DNA from: JAOARY01 sp045345765
GTDB lineage: Bacteria > Bacillota > Clostridia > Peptostreptococcales > Peptostreptococcaceae
NCBI GenBank assembly: GCA_045345765.1
Contig: CP148265.1
Span: 310,001 to 374,000 of the forward strand
Reading direction: 5' to 3'
DNA: 64,000 bases
Positions 9,097 to 17,463 of the stretch are shown here, in pieces. The number at the start of each line of letters is the position of its first letter. Within the stretch, counting starts at the first letter, position 1. The position numbers and the translations under genes were made by a program. The notes under the pieces are model-generated. The model saw only the letters and a list, made by a program, of their open reading frames with translations. It did no database searches and was not told the origin of the DNA.

Positions 9097-9180
9097 CCAT
9101 AATCTTTTAAAAAACTTAATTTGATTAGTAATAAGATTAATAAGCGAATCTTATTAATTTGTATTTTAAAAATAAAAATA

Positions 9181-9211
9181 GCATAAAAATGAATTTTTTT
9201 CATCTTTATGC
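9181..9211 (-). terminator. Terminator of selD
   Basis: A 13 bp stem with one mismatch (9181-9193 with 9199-9211) is followed by ATTTTT on the minus strand. It separates selD from selA-selB. The rest of the 9028-9308 gap is AT-rich with no gene seen. Confidence 0.75.
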
Positions 9212-9308
9212 CACTTAAAAATATTACATTAATTTACTTACTAAAATTCTTAATGAATAAACTCTAAAAAATTTTCTTCAAAATATTTCTTTTATAATAA
9301 TAACTTTG

Positions 9309-10346
9309 TTATTTTACAACTATTGTTTTTTCTAAATTAGATTTTACTCTACCAATTACAAAACTATCTAAACCTTTATTTTCTTTTATACATTCTATTA
9401 ACTTATTAGCATATTCTTCTTTCAATGATATCAAAAGCCCTCCTGAAGTTTGTGGATCATATAATATATCCTTCATAACTTCATCTTCAACCTCAAACTT
9501 AACATCTTCTTCTATATATGCTTCATTTTCATACATTCCAGCAGGTATAATTCCCATAGCTGCAAATTCTTTAGCTTTCTTTATATAAGGAATTTGATCT
9601 TTATATATTTCCATACATAAATTCGACCCTTTTGCCATTTCCATAGCATGTCCTAAAAGCCCAAAACCAGTTATATCGGTAACGGAATGAACTTCAATTT
9701 CTTTAAATGCCATAGCTGCATATTTATTTAAATGTGCCATAATATCTATAACTTCTCTTGTTTCTTCCTTAGTTGTAAGTTCTGCTTTTATTGCTGTATT
9801 CATGATTCCAAGACCTAATGGTTTTGTAAGAACTAATACATCGTTTTCTTTTGCACTACAATTACTTAATACCTTATTTGGATGAACTATTCCAGAAACA
9901 GAAAGACCATACTTTGGTTCTTTATCATCAACTGTATGTCCTCCAACTAAAATAGCACCAGCTTCTTTTACCTTATCCGCTCCACCTCTTAATATTTCAC
10001 CTAAAGTTCTCATATCTTCACAAGACGGAAAACCCACTATATTCATAGCTACAGTAGGTTCTCCACCCATGGCATATACATCTGAAAGTGCATTAGCCGC
10101 TGCAATTTGACCAAAATCATATGGGTCATTTGCAATAGGGGTGAAGAAATCTAAAGTTTGTATAAGTGCCATCTCATCATTTAATTTATAAACAGCAGCA
10201 TCATCTGACTTGTCAAATCCAACTAATAATTTATCACTTTTTATACTTTCTAAATTTGAAAGAGCTATAGCCAAATCCTTTGGCCCTATTTTAGCAGCTC
10301 AACCAGATGCAGCTGTAAGATCCATCAACTTTCTATTTATTGCCAT
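9309..10346 (-). CDS. selD: Selenophosphate synthase, itself a selenoprotein (Sec16)
   Basis: SelD makes selenophosphate from selenide and ATP. Read from the ATG at 10346 (GAGGTG site upstream), the protein is MAINRKLMDLTAASG, then UGA at codon 16 (10301-10299), then AAKIGPKDLA, for 345 residues. SelD families have Cys or Sec exactly here, before AAK, as the active nucleophile. The UGA is therefore selenocysteine and not a stop. A hairpin just after it fits a SECIS. Downstream are GGHTVDD, SVTDITGFGLLGH and YDPQTSGGL motifs. An automatic caller would start the gene late, near 10274. The gene has its own promoter and terminator. Confidence 0.96.
10262..10300 (-). promoter_or_regulatory. SECIS-like hairpin of selD
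   Basis: Directly after the UGA, the minus strand forms GAGCT/AGCTC (10296-10300 with 10262-10266). It encloses a perfect GCCAAA/TTTGGC stem (10279-10284 with 10270-10275) with a GGA loop. Bacterial SECIS elements lie within the coding region immediately 3' of the UGA and expose a G-rich apical loop, which fits. SelB would bind it. Confidence 0.7.
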
Positions 10347-10385
10347 AAGAACACCTCTATATACTTATTATTATATCTTCATTCT

Positions 10386-10414
10386 ATTTTAACACCCCTT
10401 TTTTAAATTGTCGA
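10386..10414 (-). promoter_or_regulatory. selD promoter
   Basis: TCGACA (10409-10414), a 17 bp spacer and TAAAAT (10386-10391) preceded by TGT form an extended -10 promoter on the minus strand. The start would be near 10379. Confidence 0.6.
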
Positions 10415-10464
10415 CTTATGCTTATTTTTATAATATTTTTCCTTAATAATTGTAATTTTTTTTA

Positions 10465-11133
10465 TTAATTGCAAGTTATTAAAGCTTTTATCTTTTCTAA
10501 TTTTTTTTCTCCTATTCCATCAACCATCAATAAATCATTTATATTATTAAATTTATTATTTGATCTAAAATCAATAATTTTGCCTGCTGTTACTTCACCT
10601 ATTCCTGGTAATTCAATAAGTTCTTGTTTTGATGCATTATTTATATTTATTAAATTAGATTTGCTCTTATTATTTGTATTTATATTATTTTTAGACTTAT
10701 TTATTATCGTTTTATTATCTTGATTTGTACTAAGTTCACCGATTTTAGGTATTATATAATGTCCTTCATCTTCTAGTTTCATAGCAAGATTAATATTTTT
10801 TTTATCTGCATTTTGCAAAAATCCACCCACTTCATCAATTGCATCTTTTAATCGCTTATTTTCCTCAATTTCAACTACTCCTGGATTTTTAACTTCTCCA
10901 CTTATATATATGATTATTTTTTTTATCTCTTTACTTTCTACTATAATTTCATCTATATTGTAATTATTATTATCTTTATTTTTTTCTTTATTTATAATAT
11001 TATTTTCATTAGAGTCATCTAAAAGTAAATATTCTCTGTTATTTATTCTTAGATATAAACCTAAAATAAATACAAATAGTATGAAAAAAAATACTATAAT
11101 TTTCTTTGAATCTATATTAAATTCAACCTTCAT
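10465..11133 (-). CDS. comEA: ComEA-type DNA-binding competence protein
   Basis: This 222-residue membrane-anchored protein has one N-terminal helix (about 10-27). A low-complexity Asn/Lys region leads to an SLBB-type domain (about 70-135, IIYISGEVKNPGVVEI). A second Asn/Lys linker leads to a helix-hairpin-helix pair at the C-terminus (LININNASKQELIELPGIG, then DLLMVDGIGEKKLEKIKALI). That architecture is ComEA, the receptor for incoming double-stranded DNA at the cell surface. No comEB or comEC lies beside it. It is divergent from the D,D-carboxypeptidase gene and upstream of selD. The linkers are much richer in Asn than usual. Confidence 0.9.
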   Translation of the reverse strand: MKVEFNIDSKKIIVFFFILFVFILGLYLRINNREYLLLDDSNENNIINKEKNKDNNNYNIDEIIVESKEIKKIIIYISGEVKNPGVVEIEENKRLKDAIDEVGGFLQNADKKNINLAMKLEDEGHYIIPKIGELSTNQDNKTIINKSKNNINTNNKSKSNLININNASKQELIELPGIGEVTAGKIIDFRSNNKFNNINDLLMVDGIGEKKLEKIKALITCN

Positions 11134-11206
11134 AGCACCAACTCCCTAATTTTTATCTTACCCAAAACTATGATATACTAAAAATGATTTTAAGAAGGAG
11201 GACAAT

Positions 11207-12499
11207 ATGAAACGCAAATTAATCACAGTAATAATTACATTAAACATCCTATTCCTATACACATTCCAATCATTTGCTTCAAATGATTTTTTGGATTTAA
11301 AAGGTGAAGCTGCCATACTTATGGATTATGAAACTGGAAAAATACTATACTCTAAAAACCCCTACAAAAAAATGTATCCAGCCTCTACAACTAAAATCAT
11401 GACAGCTCTTTTAGCTTATCAAAATTTAGATATCAATAAAAAAATAACATTGGATTATGATTTGGGATTCGTCGATGGAAGTAGTATGTATCTTTTGGAA
11501 GGTGAAAGCTTTAGCGTCGACCAGTACATGCATGCTTTTTTGATAAAATCTTGCAATGATATCGCTGTATTATTTGCAAATGCAATTTCAGGTTCTGTGC
11601 AAGAATTTGCAAAATTGATGAATCAAAAAGCCAATGAATTAGGTGCACAAAATACTCATTTTACAAACCCAAACGGTCTTCATGATGATGAACACTATAC
11701 TTGTGTATATGATATGGCCTTATTTTCAAAAGAACTTATGAAATATGAATATCTAAGAAACGTTGTAAAAACTGTTAATTACACTCTAGATGAGACAGCG
11801 CAAACCCCAGAAAAAAGATATTATAGAAATACCAATAGGTTCTTGTGGTCAACAAGAGATATTGATTACAAAGGAAAAGCTGTAGATATAAAATACGATT
11901 TAATTGATGGTATAAAAACCGGCTATACGAGCAAAGCAAGAAATTGTCTTAGCTCATCTGGTGAACAAGATAAATTAAGGCTTATTGCTGTTGTTTTTAA
12001 ATCAGAAGGCTTTGAAATCTATACAGATTCAAGAAAACTTATTGATTATGGTTTTGAAAATTTCAAAAGATTTATTATACAAAATAAGAACAATAAAATT
12101 GGAAGCAAAGAATTTAAATTTTCCAAAGAAAATACTCTAAATTATGGTATAAAAAATGATTTTACTTTGGTAGAAAAAAAAGATTTTCTTCCATCTACTT
12201 TAACTAAAAAAATTGAACTAAAAAAAGATTTTTCCTACCCTATAAAAAAGGGCGATGTTATTGGAAATATTAATTATTATAGCAACGATGAGCTTATAAC
12301 CAAAAGGGAATTAATTGCATTAAATGATATTAATTTTCTAATAACAATACAAGATATTTTAGCTGTAATAATGACAATTTTAAAATATTTATTAATTATT
12401 ATTTTTACTTTATTTTTTATATGTTTAATCATTAGATTTATAAACTTAAGAAGACGAAAAAAAAATCGAATTAAAAGAAAAAGAAAAAAAATCTCCTAG
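11207..12499 (+). CDS. dacF: D-alanyl-D-alanine carboxypeptidase (penicillin-binding protein 5 family)
   Basis: This 430-residue serine peptidase trims the terminal D-Ala from peptidoglycan stem peptides outside the membrane. A signal peptide (about 1-24, ending SFASN) is followed by the acyl-serine motif ASTTKIMTA (SxxK), the SCND motif (SxN) and KTGYTSKA (KTG). A PBP5-type beta domain covers about 300-370. A C-terminal transmembrane helix (about 386-410) with a basic RRRKKNRIKRKRKK tail anchors it. GAAGGAGG precedes the ATG. The dacF name follows the sporulation-type paralogue of Firmicutes; dacA or dacB function is also possible. Confidence 0.92.
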   Translation: MKRKLITVIITLNILFLYTFQSFASNDFLDLKGEAAILMDYETGKILYSKNPYKKMYPASTTKIMTALLAYQNLDINKKITLDYDLGFVDGSSMYLLEGESFSVDQYMHAFLIKSCNDIAVLFANAISGSVQEFAKLMNQKANELGAQNTHFTNPNGLHDDEHYTCVYDMALFSKELMKYEYLRNVVKTVNYTLDETAQTPEKRYYRNTNRFLWSTRDIDYKGKAVDIKYDLIDGIKTGYTSKARNCLSSSGEQDKLRLIAVVFKSEGFEIYTDSRKLIDYGFENFKRFIIQNKNNKIGSKEFKFSKENTLNYGIKNDFTLVEKKDFLPSTLTKKIELKKDFSYPIKKGDVIGNINYYSNDELITKRELIALNDINFLITIQDILAVIMTILKYLLIIIFTLFFICLIIRFINLRRRKKNRIKRKRKKIS

Positions 12500-12513
12500 T
12501 TTAGTTTAACCTC

Positions 12514-12636
12514 TATTATCATGGGCATATATATTATTAATATTAATGGTAATATATTTTTAGCGGAATGGAGCTTTCACTTTAAGAATTTTGTTTGATT
12601 TGTATTCTTAATATGATTGCACCAAGCCCATAATAA
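12514..12636 (+). ncRNA. Candidate structured leader RNA with a three-way junction
   Basis: A 12-position closing stem, ATTATCATGGGC (12514-12525) with GCCCATAATAAT (12625-12636), has one mismatch. It encloses two 8 bp hairpins, 12528-12535 with 12549-12556 and 12581-12588 with 12603-12610. They are joined by a 24-nt single strand containing AGCGGAATGGAGC and a 14-nt strand containing GATTGCACCAA. The closing stem ends three bases before the AAGGAGG of the next gene, so it could act on translation. I do not recognise the class. The pairings are read by eye, and AU-rich sequence folds easily. Confidence 0.45.
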
Positions 12637-12654
12637 TTTAAGGAGGTAATTACA

Positions 12655-13071
12655 ATGATAAAGTTCCTTTTAGATAAGCCAGGTACAGGAAAAACAAAAA
12701 AAATGATTGAAATGGCAAATAATGATGCATTAAAAGTTGATGGACAAGTGGTTTATGTTGATTTAGATAATAGACATATGTATGATCTACATACTAATAT
12801 TAGGTTAATTTCAGTTAGGGACTTTGAGCTTCAAAACTTTGAGAGCTTTTATGGCTTTTTATGTGGATTATTAGGTGAAAATTATGATATACAAAAAATC
12901 TATGTTGACGGTTTAAAGAAAATCATACCAAATTTAGACAAAAGTCTGGATGAAGTTGATAATGTTATAAATGATTTATCTCACCGTTTTGGCATAGATA
13001 TTATTATGTCTGCTAATATAGAAAACGATACCCCAATTGATTTTGAAAAGAAACTCCTTATGGAAGCGTAG
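12655..13071 (+). CDS. Small P-loop-like protein of unknown function
   Basis: This is a protein of 138 residues. The N-terminus has a Walker-A-like segment, LLDKPGTGKTKKMI, and a possible Walker B at VYVDLDN. The chain then looks like a reduced Rossmann-type ATPase, with a further strand (DIIMSAN) near the end. There is no signal peptide or membrane segment. AAGGAGG precedes the ATG at good spacing, with a candidate structured leader in front. It follows the D,D-carboxypeptidase gene by 155 bp without an obvious terminator and is closed by a strong terminator. I do not recognise a specific family, and ATP binding is only inferred. Confidence 0.75.
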   Translation: MIKFLLDKPGTGKTKKMIEMANNDALKVDGQVVYVDLDNRHMYDLHTNIRLISVRDFELQNFESFYGFLCGLLGENYDIQKIYVDGLKKIIPNLDKSLDEVDNVINDLSHRFGIDIIMSANIENDTPIDFEKKLLMEA

Positions 13072-13113
13072 TTACTATTAATTAAATTTGTTTTCAATGT
13101 ACTTTTATATAAA

Positions 13114-13143
13114 AAAAAAGAGGGTTTATAAACCCTCTTTTTT
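13114..13143. terminator. Bidirectional terminator between convergent genes
   Basis: A 30-bp palindrome of the form A-run, GAGGG, TTTATAAA, CCCTC, T-run serves both the plus-strand P-loop gene and the minus-strand sdaAA. Confidence 0.85.
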
Positions 13144-13199
13144 GATTTTTAAAAAATTTTTAAATATTATAAAAATTTAAGTTATAATTTAAAATCATA

Positions 13200-14072
13200 T
13201 TAAGAAAATATTCTCTTAGTTATCTGACAACCTGTTTTTGTACAGGCAACTCCACCAAGAGCTGTTTCTCTAAGTTCATAAGGAAGACCTCTTCCTACTT
13301 TATACATAGCTGCAACTACTTCATCAAAAGGTATAATACTTAAAACTCCTGCTAGCACCATTTCAGCACTTATAAGTGCATTTGATACCCCAATTGCATT
13401 TCTCTTTTGACAAGGAGCTTCAACAAGTCCTGCTATAGGATCACATACAAGACCCATTATATTTTTAAAAGTTATAGCCGCTGCATCTAATGCTTGTTTT
13501 GGACTACCACCCATAAGTTCAACTATAGCTGCACTACTCATAGCAGATGCTGTTCCTGTTTCAGCCTGACATCCACCTTCTGCTCCTGCTACTGTAGCAT
13601 TTTTGGTAACAATTAAACCAATTGCAGATGCTGTAAATAACGCATTTATTATCTGTTCATCACTAAAATCAAATTCCTCTTTTATTGTAATCAAACTAGC
13701 TGGAAGTATCCCGCAGGAACCAGCAGTCGGTGCTGCAACAACAAGACCCATAGTTGCATTAATCTCCATAACCCCCATAGCTGAAGCTATTGCCTTTGAC
13801 ATTAAAGTTCCACATACAGACTTAGTAGTTTTACTTCTTTCCAGAATCTTTTTACCTTCTCCACCTATAAGTCCACCTAGAGATTTTTTGTCATTATTAA
13901 GCCCTGCTTTAACAGAGTCTTTCATTATATTAAAACTAACTTCCATTTTTTTAATAACTTCATCTTTAGTTAAATTTGACTTAAAACATTCACGTTCTAT
14001 ACATATTTCATATATTTTTTTATTATTATTTTCGCAAAGTTCTAAAAGTTCTTTACCGTCTTTAAATTCCAT
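13200..14072 (-). CDS. sdaAA: L-serine dehydratase, alpha subunit
   Basis: This is the alpha chain (290 residues) of the iron-sulfur L-serine dehydratase, which deaminates serine to pyruvate and ammonia. The family motifs TAGSCGILPA, GGCQAETGTASAM, VCDPIAGLVEAPCQKRNA and the C-terminal KTGCQITKR are present. The cysteines in them are the usual 4Fe-4S ligands. It follows the beta-subunit gene by 27 bp, and both chains are needed for activity. This split two-gene form is typical of Firmicutes. It fits an amino-acid fermenter. Confidence 0.96.
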   Translation of the reverse strand: MEFKDGKELLELCENNNKKIYEICIERECFKSNLTKDEVIKKMEVSFNIMKDSVKAGLNNDKKSLGGLIGGEGKKILERSKTTKSVCGTLMSKAIASAMGVMEINATMGLVVAAPTAGSCGILPASLITIKEEFDFSDEQIINALFTASAIGLIVTKNATVAGAEGGCQAETGTASAMSSAAIVELMGGSPKQALDAAAITFKNIMGLVCDPIAGLVEAPCQKRNAIGVSNALISAEMVLAGVLSIIPFDEVVAAMYKVGRGLPYELRETALGGVACTKTGCQITKRIFS

Positions 14073-14099
14073 AAAATCACCTTCTTATTCATATACAAT

Positions 14100-14771
14100 T
14101 TATAATTCAACAATAAAACAATCTTCTATAAGTTCTTTATTTGACTTAATATCATCAATAACTTTAGTCGGAATTTTATCATCCGCTTCTACAACAGTGA
14201 ATGCAATTTTCCCTTTTTCATTTCTAAAAATACTCATAAAAGCAATATTAATCTTATTATCAGCAATAGAATTTGTTATATGAGCTGCCGCACCTGGTAA
14301 ATCTCTTTGTTTTACGATAATTGTTGGATAAAAACCACTAAATTCTACTTTAAGTCCATTTATTTCTACAACCTTTACATTTCCGCCTCCAATTGATGAA
14401 CCAACTATACTTATTACTTTATTAGAAACCGTCTTTAAAACAATCTTAACTGTATTTGAATGATAATCTGAACCCAGATCCACTTTTTCAAAATCAAATT
14501 TAATACCTTTTTCTTTTGCAATATCAAAAGAAGTTCTTATTCTTTTATCATCTGGCATAAAACCAAGTATTCCACCAACTAAAGCTTTGTCTGTACCATG
14601 ACCTTTATATGTTTCTTTAAATGAACCATGTAAATAAAATATAACTTCATTGATTTCATCTTTAGCTAATTTATGAGCTATCATTCCAATTCTACAAGCT
14701 CCTGCTGTATGTGAACTTGATGGCCCAATCATATTTGGTCCTACAACATCAAAAATACTATAATCAGACAT
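14100..14771 (-). CDS. sdaAB: L-serine dehydratase, beta subunit
   Basis: This is a beta chain of 223 residues with the family start SIFDVVGPNMIGPSSSHTAG and the central FYLHGSFKETYKGHGTDKALVGG. A C-terminal ACT domain (about 148-223, RDLPGAAAHITN) probably senses amino acids. AGAAAGGAAG precedes the ATG. It is the first gene of the sdaAB-sdaAA pair. About 25 bp upstream is ATGAAAACGTTTTTT (14796-14810), one mismatch from a catabolite-responsive element, so CcpA control is possible but unproven. Confidence 0.95.
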   Translation of the reverse strand: MSDYSIFDVVGPNMIGPSSSHTAGACRIGMIAHKLAKDEINEVIFYLHGSFKETYKGHGTDKALVGGILGFMPDDKRIRTSFDIAKEKGIKFDFEKVDLGSDYHSNTVKIVLKTVSNKVISIVGSSIGGGNVKVVEINGLKVEFSGFYPTIIVKQRDLPGAAAHITNSIADNKINIAFMSIFRNEKGKIAFTVVEADDKIPTKVIDDIKSNKELIEDCFIVEL

Positions 14772-14795
14772 ACTACACTTCCTTTCTATAAATCT

Positions 14796-14810
14796 ATGAA
14801 AACGTTTTTT
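14796..14810 (-). promoter_or_regulatory. cre-like site upstream of sdaAB
   Basis: ATGAAAACGTTTTTT matches the CcpA operator pattern WTGNAANCGNWNNCW except for one base. A single AT-rich match of this kind is weak evidence. A similar ATGTAAACGTTTTTT occurs at 19016-19030. Confidence 0.35.
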
Positions 14811-14825
14811 TATGGGAAATATTTA

Positions 14826-14849
14826 AAAACCAGGCATAAGCCTGGTTTT
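14826..14849 (-). terminator. Terminator of ridA
   Basis: A 10 bp perfect stem AAAACCAGGC/GCCTGGTTTT with a 4-nt loop and following T bases lies 17 bp after the ridA stop. Confidence 0.85.
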
Positions 14850-14865
14850 ATTATTATAATATATA

Positions 14866-15249
14866 TTATCCTAAGTAAGCAATAACTTCGATTTCAACTT
14901 TAACATCTTTAGGTAATCTTGCAACCTCAACACAAGCTCTAGCTGGCTTGTTGTCAACAAAGTACTCTGCATAAACTTCGTTTATTTTACCAAAGTCATT
15001 CATATCTTTTATAAATACTCCTGCTTTAACAACATCATTAAAGCTAGCTCCAGCAGCTTCTAATATTGCCTTTACATTTTCTAATGATTGTCTAGTTTGT
15101 GCTTGTACATCTTCTGAAACTAATTCCATAGTTTCTGGTACAAAAGGTATTTGTCCCGATACAAATAACATATCTCCAGCTTTTATAGCTTGTGAATATG
15201 GTCCTAATGCAGCAGGTGCTTTTTGAGTTGATATAACTTCATGTTTCAT
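14866..15249 (-). CDS. ridA: RidA family reactive intermediate deaminase
   Basis: RidA hydrolyses the enamine/imine intermediates released by PLP dehydratases, forming 2-ketobutyrate or pyruvate and ammonia. The 127-residue chain has PAALGPYSQAIKAG, FVSGQIP, NVKAILEAAG and the signature KPARACVEVARLPKDVKVEIE with the substrate-binding Arg. It sits directly downstream of threonine dehydratase and next to serine dehydratase. Threonine dehydratase is the PLP enzyme here whose intermediates RidA would clear. A good AGGAGG lies before the ATG. Confidence 0.96.
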   Translation of the reverse strand: MKHEVISTQKAPAALGPYSQAIKAGDMLFVSGQIPFVPETMELVSEDVQAQTRQSLENVKAILEAAGASFNDVVKAGVFIKDMNDFGKINEVYAEYFVDNKPARACVEVARLPKDVKVEIEVIAYLG

Positions 15250-15391
15250 AATTAACGCCTCCTAAGTCATTTATACATTACTTTTTTATTATAGTATATT
15301 CATAAAAACCTTACAAGTTTTATAAACAAAATATTGTTATAAAGCTAATTAGATAAATTTTTTATTATTTTTTAATTTTCAAATTAATCAA

Positions 15392-16603
15392 TTATCCAAT
15401 AGATACTTCATATCCATGATTTTTTAATTCTTGTACAATTTCATCCATATGATCTTGTCCAAAACTTTCTAATACAAGTTCTACACTTTGGTATCCTAAG
15501 TGAACTTCAGCTCTTAAATTCGTTTGATTAATCGAGAATATATTAGCTTTTAATTTTGATATTACATCTATTAACTTAACTAATTCTCCTGATTTATCTG
15601 GTATTATTGTATTTAAGTAGAATCTTCTACCTTCTTTCATTAAGGCTTTGTCTATTATTCTATCCATTAGATTAACATCTATATTTCCACCAGATACTAC
15701 AGAAACAATATTCTTACCTTCTTCTTTTATCTTATTATTTAATAATGCTGCAACACAAACTGCTCCTGCACCTTCTGCTATAACTTTATCTTTTTCAATC
15801 AAGAATAGTATTGCTTGTGCTATTTCTTCTTCTTCAACTGTAACTATTTCATCAACGTATTTTTCAACACATTTGTATGTGAAATCTCCTACTTTTCTAA
15901 CTCCTATACCATCTGCTATAGTTGGCTTTGAATCTATAAGTAAAGATCCTTTATTTTCTACTGCTTTTTTCATAGATGGAGCACTAGCAGCTTCCACACC
16001 TATTACTTTAACACTTGGCTTAATTTCTTTTAATGCACATGCTATACCAGAGATTATACCTCCACCACCAATTGGTACAAGTACAACATCAACATCTTCT
16101 AAATCTTCTAATATTTCTAAACCTATTGTTCCTTGTCCTGCTGCAACATATACATCATCAAACGGATGTAAGAAAGTTGCTCCAGTTTCCTTTTGTATTT
16201 CAACTGCTTTTGCATAAGCATCATCATAAACATTTCCATGCAATACAACATTTGCACCATAAGATTTTGTAGCCTTAACTTTTGCAAGCGGTGCATTAGC
16301 TGGCATTACTATAGTAGCATCTATTCCTTGAGCTTTTGCTCCTAATGCAACTCCTTGTGCATGATTTCCAGCGCTTGATGCTATAACTCCACATTTCTTT
16401 TCTTCTTCTGTTAAATGACATATCTTATTGTATGCCCCTCTTATTTTAAATGAACCAGTCTTTTGTAAGTTTTCTAATTTTAAAAACACTCTATTCTTAG
16501 ATATTTCACTAAGTCCACTACATTCTAATAATTGAGTTCTTTTTGCAACTCCCTTTATATTTTCTTTTGCATCTTTTATATGTTGTAAAGTTAATTCTTG
16601 CAT
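15392..16603 (-). CDS. ilvA: Threonine dehydratase with ACT domain
   Basis: This PLP enzyme converts threonine to 2-oxobutyrate and ammonia. The catalytic domain (about 1-320) has the Schiff-base lysine in GSFKIRGAYNK, plus SAGNHAQGVA and a glycine-rich PIGGGGIISG phosphate loop. A C-terminal ACT domain (about 325-403) follows. At 403 residues it matches the single-ACT form, which may be catabolic (TdcB-like) or biosynthetic. No other isoleucine genes are adjacent, and the setting with RidA and serine dehydratase favours amino acid degradation. AAAGAGGTG precedes the ATG. Its promoter carries repeated operator-like dyads. Confidence 0.93.
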   Translation of the reverse strand: MQELTLQHIKDAKENIKGVAKRTQLLECSGLSEISKNRVFLKLENLQKTGSFKIRGAYNKICHLTEEEKKCGVIASSAGNHAQGVALGAKAQGIDATIVMPANAPLAKVKATKSYGANVVLHGNVYDDAYAKAVEIQKETGATFLHPFDDVYVAAGQGTIGLEILEDLEDVDVVLVPIGGGGIISGIACALKEIKPSVKVIGVEAASAPSMKKAVENKGSLLIDSKPTIADGIGVRKVGDFTYKCVEKYVDEIVTVEEEEIAQAILFLIEKDKVIAEGAGAVCVAALLNNKIKEEGKNIVSVVSGGNIDVNLMDRIIDKALMKEGRRFYLNTIIPDKSGELVKLIDVISKLKANIFSINQTNLRAEVHLGYQSVELVLESFGQDHMDEIVQELKNHGYEVSIG

Positions 16604-16662
16604 AATACACCTCTTTTTCTTATTTTAGTATATGTAAATTATATGTAAAAAACTAATACACA

Positions 16663-16751
16663 GAAAAACATTTTCAAGTAGTTTTTCTATTAACAAACTT
16701 ATGATTACATTGTATCTCATAGAAAAACATTTTTCAATAGAAAACATTTTC
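16663..16751 (-). promoter_or_regulatory. ilvA promoter with three GAAAA-TTTTC dyads
   Basis: TTGAAA (16732-16737), a 17 bp spacer and TACAAT (16709-16714) give a start near 16702. Three dyad copies lie around it: GAAAAACATTTTC at 16663-16675, GAAAAACATTTTTC at 16722-16735 overlapping the -35 box, and GAAAACATTTTC at 16740-16751. A repressor or activator site is plausible. The half-site order is opposite to the usual CodY box. Confidence 0.5.
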
Positions 16752-16900
16752 CTTTTTTCGTCCTCTATATAAAGACAATTGTTCCTTTGTTTAAATTTAA
16801 ATGCTTTTAATATGTAATTTAAGTATAAAAAATCAAAATTTATTTTTATTTTTTTTATATAGCTTATATTTAATAAACATAATAAATTTATATAAATAAA

Positions 16901-16952
16901 AAAAGAAGAAATATTTCAAATCTTATATAAAATTTGAAATATTTCTTCTTTT
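16901..16952 (-). terminator. Terminator of the CBS-domain gene
   Basis: A perfect 21 bp stem (16901-16921 with 16932-16952) with a 10-nt loop lies 5 bp past the stop codon. The rest of the 16604-16956 gap holds the ilvA promoter region. Confidence 0.8.
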
Positions 16953-16956
16953 AGTT

Positions 16957-17367
16957 TTAGTTATTTTCTACATATTCCTTTATAAAACAATCCACTATAT
17001 TTTCTAATGATATTAAACCCACAAGCTCATCATCATTATTAATAATAGGAACTGCTGTTATATTTTCCTTTCTTAAAAGCTTCGATGCTTCTAATAAGCT
17101 CATATTTTCATTTAAACTATGAACTTCCTTTGACATTATAAGTTCTACTGGATATTCTGGATAATGCCCTAAATCTCTTAAAAATCTATATATATCCGAT
17201 TTTACAACAAATCCAACAACCTTATCTTCTTCACTCACTATAGGAACACCATTAATATTTTCCTCTTCCATTATACGTAATATTTCAAAAACATGTGCTT
17301 TTCCATCAAAATGCACGACATCTTTTTTCATTATATCGAGTATTTTTATATCAGCTATTTTTTTCAA
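16957..17367 (-). CDS. Two-CBS-domain protein
   Basis: This 136-residue protein consists of two CBS motifs (about 9-65, VFEILRIMEEENINGVPIVSEE, and about 78-130, LLEASKLLRKENITAVPIINND). Stand-alone CBS pairs bind adenine nucleotides and act as sensors, but the partner cannot be read here. GGAGGG precedes the ATG. It lies downstream of the aspartokinase gene with a 96 bp spacer and may share its transcript. A link to aspartate metabolism is only positional. Confidence 0.88.
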   Translation of the reverse strand: MKKIADIKILDIMKKDVVHFDGKAHVFEILRIMEEENINGVPIVSEEDKVVGFVVKSDIYRFLRDLGHYPEYPVELIMSKEVHSLNENMSLLEASKLLRKENITAVPIINNDDELVGLISLENIVDCFIKEYVENN

Positions 17368-17463
17368 GAAAATCCCTCCAAAAATAAATATATTATAATC
17401 CTTAGTTAACCCTTAATTCACATATAATATATATACTCTTTGAGTTATTTTTTAAACTTTTTT

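Noticed and set aside
9309..10346. selD as a pseudogene or a late-start gene because of the TGA at 10299-10301
   Set aside because: The TGA falls exactly at the known Cys/Sec catalytic position, a SECIS-like hairpin follows, and selA, selB and selC are present.
12514..12636. Purine or preQ1-II riboswitch for the leader at 12.5 kb
   Set aside because: A three-way junction alone recalls purine switches, but the junction strands are far too long and the conserved core strings are absent.
13603..14283. A 226-codon plus-strand frame antisense to sdaAA and sdaAB
   Set aside because: Serine/isoleucine-rich shadow of well-supported genes on the other strand; no ribosome site.
15648..16217. A 189-codon plus-strand frame antisense to ilvA
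   Set aside because: Shadow frame of a clear PLP enzyme gene with a composition typical of reverse-complemented coding DNA.
16663..16751. CodY boxes at ilvA
   Set aside because: The CodY consensus has TTTTC before GAAAA, while these dyads have the reverse order. They are left as an unknown operator.
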